Shown: in pieces, positions 24,500 through 34,262 of the stretch | How the letters are laid out: every line of letters begins with the position of its first letter | Position numbering within the stretch: the first letter of the stretch is position 1 | Source of the DNA: Primorskyibacter sedentarius | Lineage (GTDB): Bacteria; Pseudomonadota; Alphaproteobacteria; Rhodobacterales; Rhodobacteraceae | NCBI RefSeq assembly: GCF_004342065.1 | Contig: NZ_SLZU01000025.1 | Span: 1-45,671 of the forward strand | Direction: 5' to 3' | DNA length: 45,671 bases | Notes under the pieces: model-generated | What the model was told of the DNA's origin: nothing | What the model saw: only the letters and a program-made list of their open reading frames with translations | Databases searched by the model: none | Position numbers and translations under genes: made by a program

Positions 24500-26998
24500 T
24501 TACCCGTCCTTGCGGATCGTTTCGTTCTTCGGATCGTAAGGGCTGTCTTCCGTGATCTCGGCATCCCAAAGCTGATCGAGCATTCTGACTTTCAGCTTCT
24601 GACCCGGCACCGCCAGATCGGGGCGGACGTAGCCCATGCCGATGGATTTCCCAAACGCCACTGAGTAGCCGCCCGAGGTCAGCCGCCCGACCCGCACATC
24701 CCCATCATATAGCGCCTCGCGACCCCAGGGATCGCAATCCTCAGGCCCATCGATCAACAGCGTGACGCATTTGGACCGAACGCCGATCTCCTGCATCTCA
24801 TCCTTACCGTGAAAATCCTTGGACAGGTCGATGAAACGCGGCAGATCGGCCTCCACCGGGGTGGCATCGCGGCCGAGTTCAGTGCCAAACGCACGATAGG
24901 ACTTCTCCTGCCGCAACCAATTCTGCGCCCGCGCGCCGACCGGCTTCACCCCGTGCTTTTCGTCGGCCTGCATCAACTGGTCCCACAGGTAACGGCCCAT
25001 TTCGATCGGGTGGTGCAATTCCCAGCCCAACTCGCCGGTATAGGCCACGCGGATCGCACGCACCGGGCACATCTTCAGCTCAATGTTGCGCATTGTCAGC
25101 CACGGGAACCGCTTGTTGGACAGCGCGGTTTCTGGCTCCGCATCGCAGATCAGCTCGTTCAGCACGTCACGGCTTTTTGGCCCGGCAATGGCATAGACAC
25201 CCCATTGCGAAGTCACGTCCTGAATCTCGATATAGCCGAATTCCGGCGCCTTATCCTCGGCCGCTTTGCGCAGATAATCGGCATCATAAGCCGTCCACGC
25301 CCCAGCGGAGACTAGGTAATATTCGTCCTCCGCCAGTCGTACGATCGTGTATTCGGTCCGCGTGGTGCCCGCGCTGGTCAGCGCGTAGGTCAGGTTGATC
25401 CTGCCGACCTTCGGCAGCTTGTTGCAGGTGAACCAATCCAGAAAAGCGGTCGCGCCCGGCCCCTTGACGACATGTTTGGTAAAGGCCGTCGCGTCGATCA
25501 GGCCCACGCCTTCGCGGATCGCCTTCGCCTCTTCAACGGCGTAGGGCCACCAGCCGCCACGACGGAAGCTGCGTGCGTCATGGTCGAAATTCTCATCCGC
25601 ATCCAGGGGGCCGTAATAGTTCGGGCGTTCCCATCCGTTAACGCAGCCGAACTGCGCACCCAACGCTTTTTGCCGGTCATAGGCCGGGGCGGTGCGCAAC
25701 GGCCGACAGGCGGGGCGCTCTTCATCCGGGTGATGCAGAATATAGACGTGCTCATAGGCCTCTTCGTTCTTGCGTGCCGCATATTCTGTCGTCATCCAGC
25801 TGCCATAGCGCTTGGGGTCGAGCGAGGCCATGTCGATCTCCGCCTCTCCCTCGACCATAAGATCAGCAAGATACTTGCCCGCGCCGCCCGCTGCAGTGAT
25901 CCCGAAAGAGAAACCTTCGGCCAGCCACATGTTGCGCAACCCCGGCGCCGGTCCCAGCAACGGGTTGCCATCGGGCGTATAGCAGATCGGGCCGTTATAA
26001 TCGTCCTTCAGCCCCACCGTTTCGGACGAGGGGATGCGATGGATCATCGACATGTATTCCTCTTCGATCCGGTCCAGATCGAGGGGGAAGAGGTCCGCCC
26101 GGAACGCCTCTGGCACATCATAGAGGAACCGCGCGGGCGCATTGCGCTCATAAGGCCCCAAAATCCAGCCACCGCGTTCTTCGCGCACGTACCATTTGGC
26201 ATCGGCATCGCGCAGAACGGGGTGCTGTTCGTTGGTCTTGCGCCATTCGACCAGGGCGGGGTCCGGCTCTGTCACGATATACTGATGTTCGACCGGGATC
26301 GCCGGAATTTTCAGCCCCAGCAGGCGCGCCGTGCGCTGCGCATGGTTGCCCGTGGCGGTTACCACATGCTCGGCCTGAATGACCTCCTTTTCCTCCGAAG
26401 GCACAAGGTTGCCGCCCCGCTCGACCATTTTGGTGACGGTGACATCCCAATGGTCGCCCGCCCATTCGTAGCCATCGACCTGCCATTTGCGCTCGATCAC
26501 CACGCCCCGCTGGCGGGCGCCCTTGGCCATCGCCATGGTGACATCCGCCGGGTTAATATAGCCGTCGGTTGGATGGTAGATCGCGCCTTTCAGATCCTCA
26601 GTCCGCACCAGCGGCCAGCGTTCCTTGATCTGGGCCGGGCTCATCCATTCATAAGGCACATCGACCGTCTCTGCGGTGGCGGCATACAGCATGTATTCGT
26701 CCATGCGTTCCTGCGTCTGCGCCATGCGCAGGTTACCGACGACGAAGAAGCCGGCATTCAATCCGGTCTCTTCCTCAAGCGTCTTGTAGAATTTGATCGA
26801 GTAGTCGTGGATATGGGTCGTTGCGAAGGACATGTTAAAATAGGGGAGCAGGCCCGCCGCATGCCAGGTTGACCCACTGGTCAGTTCGTCCCTCTCCAGC
26901 AGCATGACGTCACTCCAGCCTGCGCGGGCCAGGTGATAGGCGATCGAGGTGCCAACGGCGCCGCCGCCGACGACCAGAGCTTTGACATGCGTTTTCAT
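24500..26998 (-). CDS. FAD-dependent demethylating dehydrogenase fused to GcvT domain (dimethylglycine dehydrogenase-like)
   Basis: 832 residues. The N-terminal DAO-type FAD domain begins VVGGGAVGTSIAYHLA and has STWHAAGLL, whose His46 is the position of covalent FAD attachment in dimethylglycine and sarcosine dehydrogenases. The C-terminal ~400 residues form the aminomethyltransferase (GcvT) barrel that binds tetrahydrofolate: LIDATAFTKHVVKGP, YTGELGWELHHP, and GRLTSGGYSVAFGKSIGMGYV. Together they oxidise an N-methyl group and capture the one-carbon unit on folate, reducing ETF. This fits glycine betaine breakdown in marine bacteria. Exact substrate (dimethylglycine or sarcosine) is not determined. 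Confidence 0.9.
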   Translation of the reverse strand: MKTHVKALVVGGGAVGTSIAYHLARAGWSDVMLLERDELTSGSTWHAAGLLPYFNMSFATTHIHDYSIKFYKTLEEETGLNAGFFVVGNLRMAQTQERMDEYMLYAATAETVDVPYEWMSPAQIKERWPLVRTEDLKGAIYHPTDGYINPADVTMAMAKGARQRGVVIERKWQVDGYEWAGDHWDVTVTKMVERGGNLVPSEEKEVIQAEHVVTATGNHAQRTARLLGLKIPAIPVEHQYIVTEPDPALVEWRKTNEQHPVLRDADAKWYVREERGGWILGPYERNAPARFLYDVPEAFRADLFPLDLDRIEEEYMSMIHRIPSSETVGLKDDYNGPICYTPDGNPLLGPAPGLRNMWLAEGFSFGITAAGGAGKYLADLMVEGEAEIDMASLDPKRYGSWMTTEYAARKNEEAYEHVYILHHPDEERPACRPLRTAPAYDRQKALGAQFGCVNGWERPNYYGPLDADENFDHDARSFRRGGWWPYAVEEAKAIREGVGLIDATAFTKHVVKGPGATAFLDWFTCNKLPKVGRINLTYALTSAGTTRTEYTIVRLAEDEYYLVSAGAWTAYDADYLRKAAEDKAPEFGYIEIQDVTSQWGVYAIAGPKSRDVLNELICDAEPETALSNKRFPWLTMRNIELKMCPVRAIRVAYTGELGWELHHPIEMGRYLWDQLMQADEKHGVKPVGARAQNWLRQEKSYRAFGTELGRDATPVEADLPRFIDLSKDFHGKDEMQEIGVRSKCVTLLIDGPEDCDPWGREALYDGDVRVGRLTSGGYSVAFGKSIGMGYVRPDLAVPGQKLKVRMLDQLWDAEITEDSPYDPKNETIRKDG

Positions 26999-27019
26999 CG
27001 GGCGACTCCCTGCCTTGAA

Positions 27020-27029
27020 CGACTAGTCG
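27020..27029. promoter_or_regulatory. Short palindrome upstream of the DMGDH-like gene
   Basis: CGACTAGTCG is a perfect 10-bp palindrome 22 bp before the start of the FAD/GcvT gene. It could be an operator, but chance is possible at this length. Confidence 0.3.
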
Positions 27030-27136
27030 GCATAAGACGAAAAATCGGCCGCTCGGCGCAGTGAACATCCGACATTTTCGCGGATGAATACGACAGCAGG
27101 GAATTTATCGCAGAGGCGGCGCGACCCTTGGCGCCG

Positions 27137-29713
27137 TCAGAACCGTTCGAGCAGCCGTTCGAGATATTCAATCTCCGCATCCGGGCGCTCCCCGTCGCCG
27201 GTGCGGCGGCGGATTTCGTCCAGAAGCTCGCGGGCGCGGCGGTACACGTCCTCGCCCTGCAAGATGCTGTCTTCGCTGCCGATCTGACCGTTCGTACCTG
27301 CATTGCGACCCAACGGATCGCGGCGCTCGCCGGGTTCCTGCCCCTCGGCCACGCCCTGCTGGCCCTGGTTCTGCTGCTCCTGCGCCATGGCCTCACCGAG
27401 GTTGCGCAACCCATCGCGCAGCGCGTCCATGGCTTCCGCCTGACGGTCTATCGCCTCGGCCAGATCCTCGTCGCGCAGCGCCTGCTCCGCTCCTTCCATG
27501 GCTTGGTCGGCACGGTCAAGCGCCTCACGGGCGGCCTCTCCGGGCTCTGTTCCGGCGCCGGGAAGGTTGCCACGCTGACGCTCCAACTCGTTGCGCAAAG
27601 CACCCTGCCGATCAGCCAGCGACTGGCCAAGGTCCTGACCCTCGCCCGGCTGGCCGCCTTGGCCTTGCTGTCCCTGCCCTTGCTGCCCTTGCTGACCTTG
27701 CTGACCGTCCTGTCCCTGCTGTCCGGGCTGCCCCGGTTGACCGGGTTGTCCGGGTTGTCCGGGATTGAACTGATCCTGAAGATCCTGAAATGCCTGATCC
27801 GACAGCCCCTGCTGCTCGCGCAGCGTTTCGGCCAGACCTTCCATCGCCTGCTGTCCCGGGGATTGCTGGCCCTGTCCGCCCTGCCCTTGCGTGACGCGCA
27901 TGTTCTCCATCATCCGCTGAAGCTCTTCCAGCGCCTGCTGCGCCTCGGCCATGCGGCCTTGCTCCATCAGTTCCTGAATCCGGTCCATCATGCGCTGCAG
28001 ATCATTCTGGCTCATCTGCAACTGTTCGCCCTGCTGCTGCGCCTGCTGGTCGCCTTCCTCGCCCCGTTCCTGCGCCTGACGGCTGAGCTGGCGCAGATAG
28101 TCATCGGTGGCATCGCGGAGCTCTTGCATCAGCTCTGCGATCTCTTGGTCCGAGGCACCGTTGCGCATCGCTTCGGACAGGCGTTCCTGCGCGCGGCGGA
28201 GCCGTTCCAGCGCATCGCCCAGATCGCCATCCTCCATCAGAACCGCCAGATCCCACATCGCCTGGGCAATCTCGTCGCGCTCTTGGGTCGAAAGCTGGTC
28301 GAACCGCGTGAACGCCTCCAGCCGCCGCAAGATGGTGCGGAATCTCAGATAGGTGACAGCGGATCGGAACAGGTCGTCTGGCTGATAAGACACGGCACGC
28401 ATGATCTGCGCGACGCGGCGCGCATTGTCACGGCTCCACAGCAGGTCGCGGCGTTGCTCGATCACCGCCGATGCCAGCGGGTCAAAGAAACGACGCCCGA
28501 GTAGAGTAATGTCCTCGACCACCGTCTCGCTCGCTTGCCCGGCCGCGTCTTCGACGGTCAGCGAAATGGTCACCGGCAGGTTTGCCCACGGGTGCTGCGA
28601 GAAATCCTCGATCAGGATTTCCTCGAACGCAGCCCGGTCGCCGGAAATTGGCATTGGCAGCTCGACGATAACCGCGTCTCTTGGTTCGGGGTCCAGGCTC
28701 AGACCGTGACGCCGGTCGATCTGGTCCATCGCAAGCGCGATCCGTGCCTGCCCGCGTTCGACGCCATGATCGTCCGTGGCTGCAAATGGCAAGGAAATCT
28801 CGCCGCGAGCTGACGCTTCGGGCGTACCGTTCAGTGAAACCGTCGGCAGGGCATCGGCGCGCATCACAACGTCCCATTGCCGCCCGCCCGGCCCATCCAC
28901 GACCAGTTGCCCGCTTTGTGCCACGACCAGATCATGCGCCGTCTCGGCAGGGGCGTCCTGCTCTGGCGGTACGCCCGAAACGGTCTCAGAGAGGCGCAGC
29001 GCGCCGACTTCGCCGTAAAAGCGCAGCATGATGCGACTGCCTGCCGGGACGCTTAGTTCGCCCGCAGAAATATCGTTGAGGTAGAGCGATGGCTGGCGGG
29101 TATAGCTGGGGGGCTCCACCCACCCTTCCCAGGACGGCCCGGCCGCAAGGGAAGTGCCACCGGGCGTCATCGCCGTGACTGACCCCATCTTCCAGACAGA
29201 CCCGAACAGCAAACCGATGCTGAGCACCAGCAAGGCGACATAGCGCAAGGCAAAGGGATCCGCCTTGGCCGCGCGCAGGTCGGGCCGCACGGGTGTCGCG
29301 CTTTCCAGTCGGGTCCGCATACGCGCCTGATGCGCTTCCCAGACCGCCCGCGAGGCGGCATCGCCCGCGCCAATGGCCTGATGATCCATGGCCGTCTGGA
29401 TGGGCCGTCCGGGCAACGCAGCATCCATACGCGCCATCGCGCCAACGCGCGAAGGCCAACGAAAGCGACGAACCCCATAGCCCAAGGCGGCCAGCGCGCC
29501 CAATCCAAGCACCAGACCGGCGCCCCAGACCCATTCGACCGCCACATTGTCCTGAATGCCCAGCATGAGCAGCGCCGCAGCAACGAAAAGCACCGACCAG
29601 AGGGGCCAGAAGGCGCGCACCGCAGCCTCGGCCACCATACCGAGGCGGGTCAGCAGAAGTGGCCGTCGAATCTGACGGAGGACGTCGTTTGCCTGCCTGT
29701 CGGTCGCGGCCAT
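27137..29713 (-). CDS. TIGR02302-family large membrane protein (DUF4175)
   Basis: 858 residues, start ATG with a perfect AAAGGAG site. Three hydrophobic segments near residues 35-50, 60-80 and 155-175 anchor it in the membrane. The middle is a large extracytoplasmic-type region (DUF4175-like). The C-terminal third is helical and Gln/Glu-rich with a low-complexity Gly-Gln segment around residues 649-690, where GQP and GQQ triplets repeat. Alphaproteobacteria carry one such protein, of unknown role, usually by lysA and argH as here. It is 36 bp downstream of lysA on the same strand. The strong antisense frame over its Gln-rich end is an artefact of repeated CAG codons. Confidence 0.88.
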   Translation of the reverse strand: MAATDRQANDVLRQIRRPLLLTRLGMVAEAAVRAFWPLWSVLFVAAALLMLGIQDNVAVEWVWGAGLVLGLGALAALGYGVRRFRWPSRVGAMARMDAALPGRPIQTAMDHQAIGAGDAASRAVWEAHQARMRTRLESATPVRPDLRAAKADPFALRYVALLVLSIGLLFGSVWKMGSVTAMTPGGTSLAAGPSWEGWVEPPSYTRQPSLYLNDISAGELSVPAGSRIMLRFYGEVGALRLSETVSGVPPEQDAPAETAHDLVVAQSGQLVVDGPGGRQWDVVMRADALPTVSLNGTPEASARGEISLPFAATDDHGVERGQARIALAMDQIDRRHGLSLDPEPRDAVIVELPMPISGDRAAFEEILIEDFSQHPWANLPVTISLTVEDAAGQASETVVEDITLLGRRFFDPLASAVIEQRRDLLWSRDNARRVAQIMRAVSYQPDDLFRSAVTYLRFRTILRRLEAFTRFDQLSTQERDEIAQAMWDLAVLMEDGDLGDALERLRRAQERLSEAMRNGASDQEIAELMQELRDATDDYLRQLSRQAQERGEEGDQQAQQQGEQLQMSQNDLQRMMDRIQELMEQGRMAEAQQALEELQRMMENMRVTQGQGGQGQQSPGQQAMEGLAETLREQQGLSDQAFQDLQDQFNPGQPGQPGQPGQPGQQGQDGQQGQQGQQGQGQQGQGGQPGEGQDLGQSLADRQGALRNELERQRGNLPGAGTEPGEAAREALDRADQAMEGAEQALRDEDLAEAIDRQAEAMDALRDGLRNLGEAMAQEQQNQGQQGVAEGQEPGERRDPLGRNAGTNGQIGSEDSILQGEDVYRRARELLDEIRRRTGDGERPDAEIEYLERLLERF
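27650..27769 (-). repeat. In-gene repeats encoding GQP/GQQ triplets
   Basis: Tandem short units in the TIGR02302 gene encode four successive Gly-Gln-Pro triplets, then GQQ, GQD and three more GQQ triplets, a collagen-like Gly-X-Y run of about 10 units. The DNA repeats are near-identical 9-bp units, so the length may vary between strains. Confidence 0.8.
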
Positions 29714-29749
29714 GCGCGCTCCTTTATCAGGGCTGCGCGGCGGGATGCG

Positions 29750-31015
29750 TCACAGCCATGCAGGGATGGTATCGCGATTTATGATTTCGTCAAAGGTTGG
29801 CCGCGCCCGAATGACAGCGAATTGATCGCCATGCACCAGCACTTCGGGGATCATCGGCCGGGTGTTGTACTCGCTCGCCATCACCGCGCCGTAGGCTCCG
29901 GCAGAGCGGAAGGCCAGAAGGTCCCCCGCGGCAACCGGCGGCATCTGGCGCGCCTTGGCGAACGTATCCCCGCTTTCACAGACCGGTCCCACCACGTCAT
30001 AGGGCTGATGCTCCACCGCTGCTGCAGGTTCGATCACCGGGACGATATCGTGATGCGCATCGTACATCGCAGGGCGAATCAGGTCGTTCATCGCAGCATC
30101 AAGGATCAGGAAATCCCGCCCCTCGCCGGATTTCACATAAATCACCCGGCTGACCAGAATGCCTGCATTCCCGGCGATCAGACGCCCCGGCTCAATCTCG
30201 ACCTCGCAGCCCAGATGACCCACCGTGCGCTTGATCAGGGCGCCGTAATCGGTCGGTAGGGGCGGCGCTTCGTTCGACCGCGCATAGGGGATGCCCAAGC
30301 CGCCGCCCAGATCCAGGCGGGTGATCTCGTGCCCATCTGCGCGCAGTGCCTGCGTCAGATCGGCCACCTTCTTATAGGCAGCCTCGAACGGCTCCAGCTG
30401 GGTCAGCTGGCTGCCGATATGGACATCGATGCCAACGACCTTGAGCCCCGGCAACGCCGCCGCTTCGGCATAGACCTGCCGTGCGCGGGCGATCGGGATG
30501 CCGAACTTGTTTTCCGACTTGCCGGTGGCGATCTTTGCATGGGTTTTTGCATCCACGTCCGGATTCACCCGGATGGTGACGGGCGCGATCACACCCATAG
30601 AAGATGCCACTTCGGAGATCGCCTGCATCTCCGGTTCGCTCTCGACGTTGAACTGGCGGATACCGCCCTCAAGCACCGCGCGGATCTCTGCCTTGGTCTT
30701 GCCGACGCCGGAAAAGACGATGCGCTCGCCCGGCACGCCAGCCGCCTTGGCGCGGGCATATTCGCCGCCCGACACCACATCCATCCCGGCCCCGGCCTCT
30801 GCAAGCGTGCGCAGGATGGCCTGGTTGGAATTGGCCTTCATCGCGTAGCAAACGAGATGCGGCATCCCCGCCAACGCCTCGTCAAACAGCCGGTAATGCC
30901 GCAAGAGCGTCGCGGTTGAATACAGATAGAACGGCGTGTCCACCGCAGCTGCAATTTCTGCTACGGCGACATCCTCGGCGCAAAGCGCACCGTCACGATA
31001 AAGAAAATGATCCAT
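29750..31015 (-). CDS. lysA: Diaminopimelate decarboxylase
   Basis: 421 residues. It removes CO2 from meso-diaminopimelate to give lysine, using PLP. The PLP lysine is Lys60 in CYAMKANSN. Family segments include VSGGEYARAKAAG, VHIGSQLT, LDLGGGLGIPY, and EPGRLIAGNAG; the C-terminal CESGDTF and GAYGAVMASEYN are the active-site partners across the dimer. A GGAGG site lies 8 bp upstream. It lies between TIGR02302 and a small lipoprotein gene, an arrangement also known elsewhere in Rhodobacteraceae. Confidence 0.97.
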   Translation of the reverse strand: MDHFLYRDGALCAEDVAVAEIAAAVDTPFYLYSTATLLRHYRLFDEALAGMPHLVCYAMKANSNQAILRTLAEAGAGMDVVSGGEYARAKAAGVPGERIVFSGVGKTKAEIRAVLEGGIRQFNVESEPEMQAISEVASSMGVIAPVTIRVNPDVDAKTHAKIATGKSENKFGIPIARARQVYAEAAALPGLKVVGIDVHIGSQLTQLEPFEAAYKKVADLTQALRADGHEITRLDLGGGLGIPYARSNEAPPLPTDYGALIKRTVGHLGCEVEIEPGRLIAGNAGILVSRVIYVKSGEGRDFLILDAAMNDLIRPAMYDAHHDIVPVIEPAAAVEHQPYDVVGPVCESGDTFAKARQMPPVAAGDLLAFRSAGAYGAVMASEYNTRPMIPEVLVHGDQFAVIRARPTFDEIINRDTIPAWL

Positions 31016-31234
31016 TCCAAACGCCTCCGAAATTGCTGCCCGTCGCCATAGCTCGCAAGCTGCGGCAAAACCACCCCCCTCGCCTCTTCTTGGCCGATAT
31101 TCCTGAAGGGAAGGCGCGGCGCGGGGCGGGGGCGCAGGATGCCCCCCAACCGTGCCTGCGCATTTCAGATCTGCGACGCGCTGGACAAAGGCACCACGAG
31201 GTCATGCGCCAGGGGCGCGATCAGCCCCCCCGGA

Positions 31235-31405
31235 TCAAAGCCCGACGGATACGGTGACCGGGCCGCTTTTCACACCGACAGAGGTTGATGTGTGCACACC
31301 GCCAGAGCCTGCGGATATCGTTGTGTTCAACGTCGGGCGGATCGGATCGCCATCCGCGCCACAGCCTGCAAGCGTGATCAGGGCCAGTACAGCAGCCACC
31401 TTCAT
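31235..31405 (-). CDS. 56-residue predicted lipoprotein
   Basis: This small gene runs [15 protein letters not shown], then [14 protein letters not shown], ending VTVSVGL. The lipobox is LAGC, with Cys15 as the lipidation site. The mature part is only 42 residues, rich in Thr/Ser/Gly, without enzymatic motifs. Its ATG overlaps the argH stop as ATGA, so it is translated from the argH mRNA by coupling. A 219-bp gap without clear genes separates it from lysA. It probably serves as a small envelope lipoprotein; the link to arginine or lysine synthesis is only positional. Confidence 0.82.
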   Translation of the reverse strand: MKVAAVLALITLAGCGADGDPIRPTLNTTISAGSGGVHTSTSVGVKSGPVTVSVGL

Positions 31406-32793
31406 CCCAGGATCTCCTTCCAGCGGGCGACCTGTTCGCGCACCCGCGCGGGTGCCGTGCCGCCATAGCTCATCCGCGAGGCCACCGAATTATGCACCCC
31501 CAGCACACCATAGACGGCTTCGGTGATCCCGTCATGCACGCTCTGCATCTCGGCCAATGACAGGTCCGGCAGATCGCAACCCTTTGCCTCGGCCTTTGCC
31601 ACGAGGCTGCCTGTCACGTGATGCGCATCGCGGAATGGCAGGCCCAGCTCGCGCACCAGCCAGTCGGCCAGATCGGTCGCGGTCGAGAACCCGGCCCCGG
31701 CAGCGGCCTCCAGCGCTTCGCGATTAGCGGTCATGTCGCGGACCATCCCCTCCATCGCGGCCAGCGCCAGCATCCAGTTATCGGCGGCGTCAAAGACCTG
31801 TTCCTTGTCCTCTTGCATATCCTTGGAATAGGCCAAGGGCAGGCCCTTCATCACCATCATCAGCGCCGTCTGCGCGCCGAAAATTCGTCCGACCTTGGCG
31901 CGGATCAACTCTGCAGCGTCGGGGTTCTTTTTCTGCGGCATGATCGAAGATCCGGTCGAAAACCTGTCCGACAGAACCACAAAGCGGAACTGCGCAGAGG
32001 ACCAGATCACCAGCTCTTCGGCAAAACGCGACAGGTGCATGGCACAGATGCTGGCCGCGCCAAGAAACTCCAGCGCGAAATCGCGGTCGCTGACGGCATC
32101 CAGAGAATTGGCGCTTGGCCGGTCGAACCCCAGCGCCTCAGCCGTCATGTGCCGGTCGATGGCAAAGCCGGTGCCCGCCAGCGCCGCAGCCCCCAGGGGG
32201 CTTTCGTTCATACGGGCGCGGGCGTCGCGAACGCGTGACAGATCGCGCGCGAACATCTCGACATAGGCCATCATGTGATGCCCCCAGGTTACCGGTTGCG
32301 CGGTCTGCAGATGGGTGAAGCCCGGCATGACCCAATCGGCGCCCGCTTCGGCCTGTGCCACCAGCGCCTTCATTAGCGCCAGCAGCCCGGCTTCTGCCGC
32401 GTCCAGCTGGTCGCGCACCCAGAGTTTGAAGTCCGTCGCTACCTGATCGTTGCGCGACCGGCCGGTGTGCAGCCGCCCGGCAGGCTCGCCGATGATCTCT
32501 TTCAGGCGCGCCTCCACATTCATGTGGATGTCTTCAAGCGCCGTGGAAAACGCGAATGTACCGCCCTCGATCTCTGACAAGACCGTGAGCAGCCCTTCCC
32601 GAATGGCCTCGACATCACTAGGCTCCAGAATGCCCGTGGCGCCAAGCATGGCGGCATGGGCCCTTGATCCGGCGATGTCCTGTGCCGCCATCCGCTTGTC
32701 GAACCCGATCGAGGCGTTGATCGCCTCCATGATCGCGTCCGGCCCGGCGGCAAAGCGGCCGCCCCACATCTGGTTCGAGGATTGGTCTGCCAT
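31402..32793 (-). CDS. argH: Argininosuccinate lyase
   Basis: 463 residues. It splits argininosuccinate into arginine and fumarate. The superfamily signature [12 protein letters not shown] is intact. [13 protein letters not shown] and [18 protein letters not shown], carrying catalytic His residues, are also present. The start at 32793 (ATG) has GAGGGG upstream. Only 22 bp separates it from the divergent TlpA-like start, so its promoter must lie within the neighbouring gene. Downstream, it overlaps the small lipoprotein by 4 bp. Confidence 0.97.
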   Translation of the reverse strand: MADQSSNQMWGGRFAAGPDAIMEAINASIGFDKRMAAQDIAGSRAHAAMLGATGILEPSDVEAIREGLLTVLSEIEGGTFAFSTALEDIHMNVEARLKEIIGEPAGRLHTGRSRNDQVATDFKLWVRDQLDAAEAGLLALMKALVAQAEAGADWVMPGFTHLQTAQPVTWGHHMMAYVEMFARDLSRVRDARARMNESPLGAAALAGTGFAIDRHMTAEALGFDRPSANSLDAVSDRDFALEFLGAASICAMHLSRFAEELVIWSSAQFRFVVLSDRFSTGSSIMPQKKNPDAAELIRAKVGRIFGAQTALMMVMKGLPLAYSKDMQEDKEQVFDAADNWMLALAAMEGMVRDMTANREALEAAAGAGFSTATDLADWLVRELGLPFRDAHHVTGSLVAKAEAKGCDLPDLSLAEMQSVHDGITEAVYGVLGVHNSVASRMSYGGTAPARVREQVARWKEILG

Positions 32794-32815
32794 GTCGTGC
32801 CCCTCTGGAGGAAAA

Positions 32816-33382
32816 ATGCGCCTGTTCCGTTCCGCTCTCCTTTATCTAGCCCTTGGTCTGGGTGCAAACGCTGCGCACGCGGTCGACATGTCCGTGATCG
32901 AAGCGCTGCGCGACGGTGACATGAAAAAACTGGTCTTCGCAGAGGCCACGCCCGCCGGGGAAAGCGCCTTTCAGACGTTCGATGGCGAGGCCGTGACCCT
33001 TGCCGACTACAAGGGAAAATGGGTGCTGGTGAATTTCTGGGCCACGTGGTGCGCGCCGTGCCGCAAGGAAATGCCCATGCTGTCGGAGCTGCAGGAAGAA
33101 TTCGGCGGCGACATGTTCGAGGTCGTCACCATCGCCACCGGGCGCAACCCACCCCCGGCGATGAAGAAATTCTTTGACGAGATCGAGGTGACCAACCTTC
33201 CGCTGCACCGCGATCCCAAACAGGCTCTGGCACGCGAGATGGCAGTGCTGGGTCTGCCGATCACCGTTCTGCTGAACCCTGAAGGCCAGGAAGTCGCACG
33301 GCTGCGGGGGGATGCCGACTGGTCCTCTGACAGTGCCAGGGCCATTGTCAAAGCGCTCGTTCAGACTGACGCTGAAGGTTAA
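32816..33382 (+). CDS. TlpA-family thioredoxin-like protein
   Basis: 188 residues. A signal peptide ([22 protein letters not shown]) points to export to the periplasm. The thioredoxin-fold redox site is [14 protein letters not shown], Cys79 and Cys82. It should reduce disulfides in periplasmic proteins, for example in cytochrome c maturation or copper metabolism, but no partner gene is here. The GGAGGAAAA site precedes the ATG. The cis-Pro loop is [12 protein letters not shown]. It is convergent with the extensin-like gene 25 bp away. Confidence 0.93.
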   Translation: MRLFRSALLYLALGLGANAAHAVDMSVIEALRDGDMKKLVFAEATPAGESAFQTFDGEAVTLADYKGKWVLVNFWATWCAPCRKEMPMLSELQEEFGGDMFEVVTIATGRNPPPAMKKFFDEIEVTNLPLHRDPKQALAREMAVLGLPITVLLNPEGQEVARLRGDADWSSDSARAIVKALVQTDAEG

Positions 33383-33407
33383 CCACAGACCTCGCAGGAC
33401 ATCCGGG

Positions 33408-34262
33408 TCAGCGGCAATAGGCCCCGCCACGATACCGCGCGGTGTCAAAGTGGAAATGGTCGTTGTGATACTTGTCTGAGCCGGGGCCCAAGACGGTCCC
33501 GAACGGGCCGCAGGCCTCTTTGCGCATTTTGCGCAGCGCGTTGCCGTTCTTTTTCGACCCCCAACCCCGCAGCACGGAAATCTGAGTGCCGTCCTTCAGG
33601 CGCACGCCTGAAATATCAATGGCGCGCCCCTTTCCATGTTCGCTGACCTTCGCGCCGGGCTGATTGTTGCGTGTGCGGCAGGCGTAATGCGCGGCGACGC
33701 GCAGCGCTGACACGCCCCCGCCGCGGGACCCGAAGGCAGGCTTCACGCCACGCTCCACCCAGGTCTTGAGAGCTTTGGCGGTGGTGCAATCCATCATCGC
33801 CTGCTGGCTGAGCGTCACACCCGCGACAGAGCGGAGCCGGACGGCATCCTTGATACCGCAAGCGTTGATCCGGCCCGGGACATAGCCAATCCGCTCGCCC
33901 TGCAGGTCAAGATCGCCGCATACGGCACCGCGCTTTGCCGCCTGCCGCTTTGCCATGACACGTTCGACCACCGCACGGGGGCGCAACATCGGGCGCAGCG
34001 ACCGTCTCATTCCGGAGGTTGAAAGCACGACCATCGTTCCATCGGCGCCAAAGGCAACCAGATCGGTCGTTTCTGCAACGGCGTTGGGGTTGGGCTTCAT
34101 CGGGCGCATGACCGGGCGGATCGACGACAGCCGGGATGCCTCTTTCGTCTGCGCGGCTTCGACCGCATCGCCACGCGAAACTGGCCGGATCACGCCGTCC
34201 GGGGCCTTTGCAACCGCAATCTGCGCCGCCAGCACCAGACCCAATCCAACCACTAACCGCAT
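33408..34262 (-). CDS. Extensin-like protein, LAS-type metallopeptidase fold
   Basis: 284 residues with a signal peptide ([18 protein letters not shown]). The C-terminal Extensin_C domain has the zinc-type pattern SEHGKGRAIDISG and YHNDHFHFDTARYRGGAYC, resembling D-Ala-D-Ala carboxypeptidase/LAS enzymes, with conserved Cys. It probably acts on peptidoglycan in the periplasm. The chosen ATG shares its first base with the tyrosine pathway dehydrogenase stop (TGATG); a GTG 3 bp earlier is also possible. The middle 100 residues are a basic, disordered-looking linker. Confidence 0.9.
   Translation of the reverse strand: MRLVVGLGLVLAAQIAVAKAPDGVIRPVSRGDAVEAAQTKEASRLSSIRPVMRPMKPNPNAVAETTDLVAFGADGTMVVLSTSGMRRSLRPMLRPRAVVERVMAKRQAAKRGAVCGDLDLQGERIGYVPGRINACGIKDAVRLRSVAGVTLSQQAMMDCTTAKALKTWVERGVKPAFGSRGGGVSALRVAAHYACRTRNNQPGAKVSEHGKGRAIDISGVRLKDGTQISVLRGWGSKKNGNALRKMRKEACGPFGTVLGPGSDKYHNDHFHFDTARYRGGAYCR

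Noticed and set aside
25472-26872. Long 466-codon plus-strand frame across the FAD/GcvT gene
   Set aside because: It is an antisense shadow of a clear gene; composition (His/Arg/Phe-rich) is not protein-like and no ribosome site or family motif is present.
27650-27769. CRISPR-like short repeats
   Set aside because: Units are 9-bp codon repeats without spacers of unique sequence, in frame in a coding gene.
27128-28504. 458-codon plus-strand leucine-rich frame
   Set aside because: It is the antisense of the Gln-rich end of the TIGR02302 gene (CAG codons read CTG). The hydrophobic look is an artefact.
31016-31234. Short frames between the lipoprotein and lysA
   Set aside because: Frames of 60-70 codons overlap lysA or have no start signals; I see only a G-rich hairpin-like stretch near 31125-31148.
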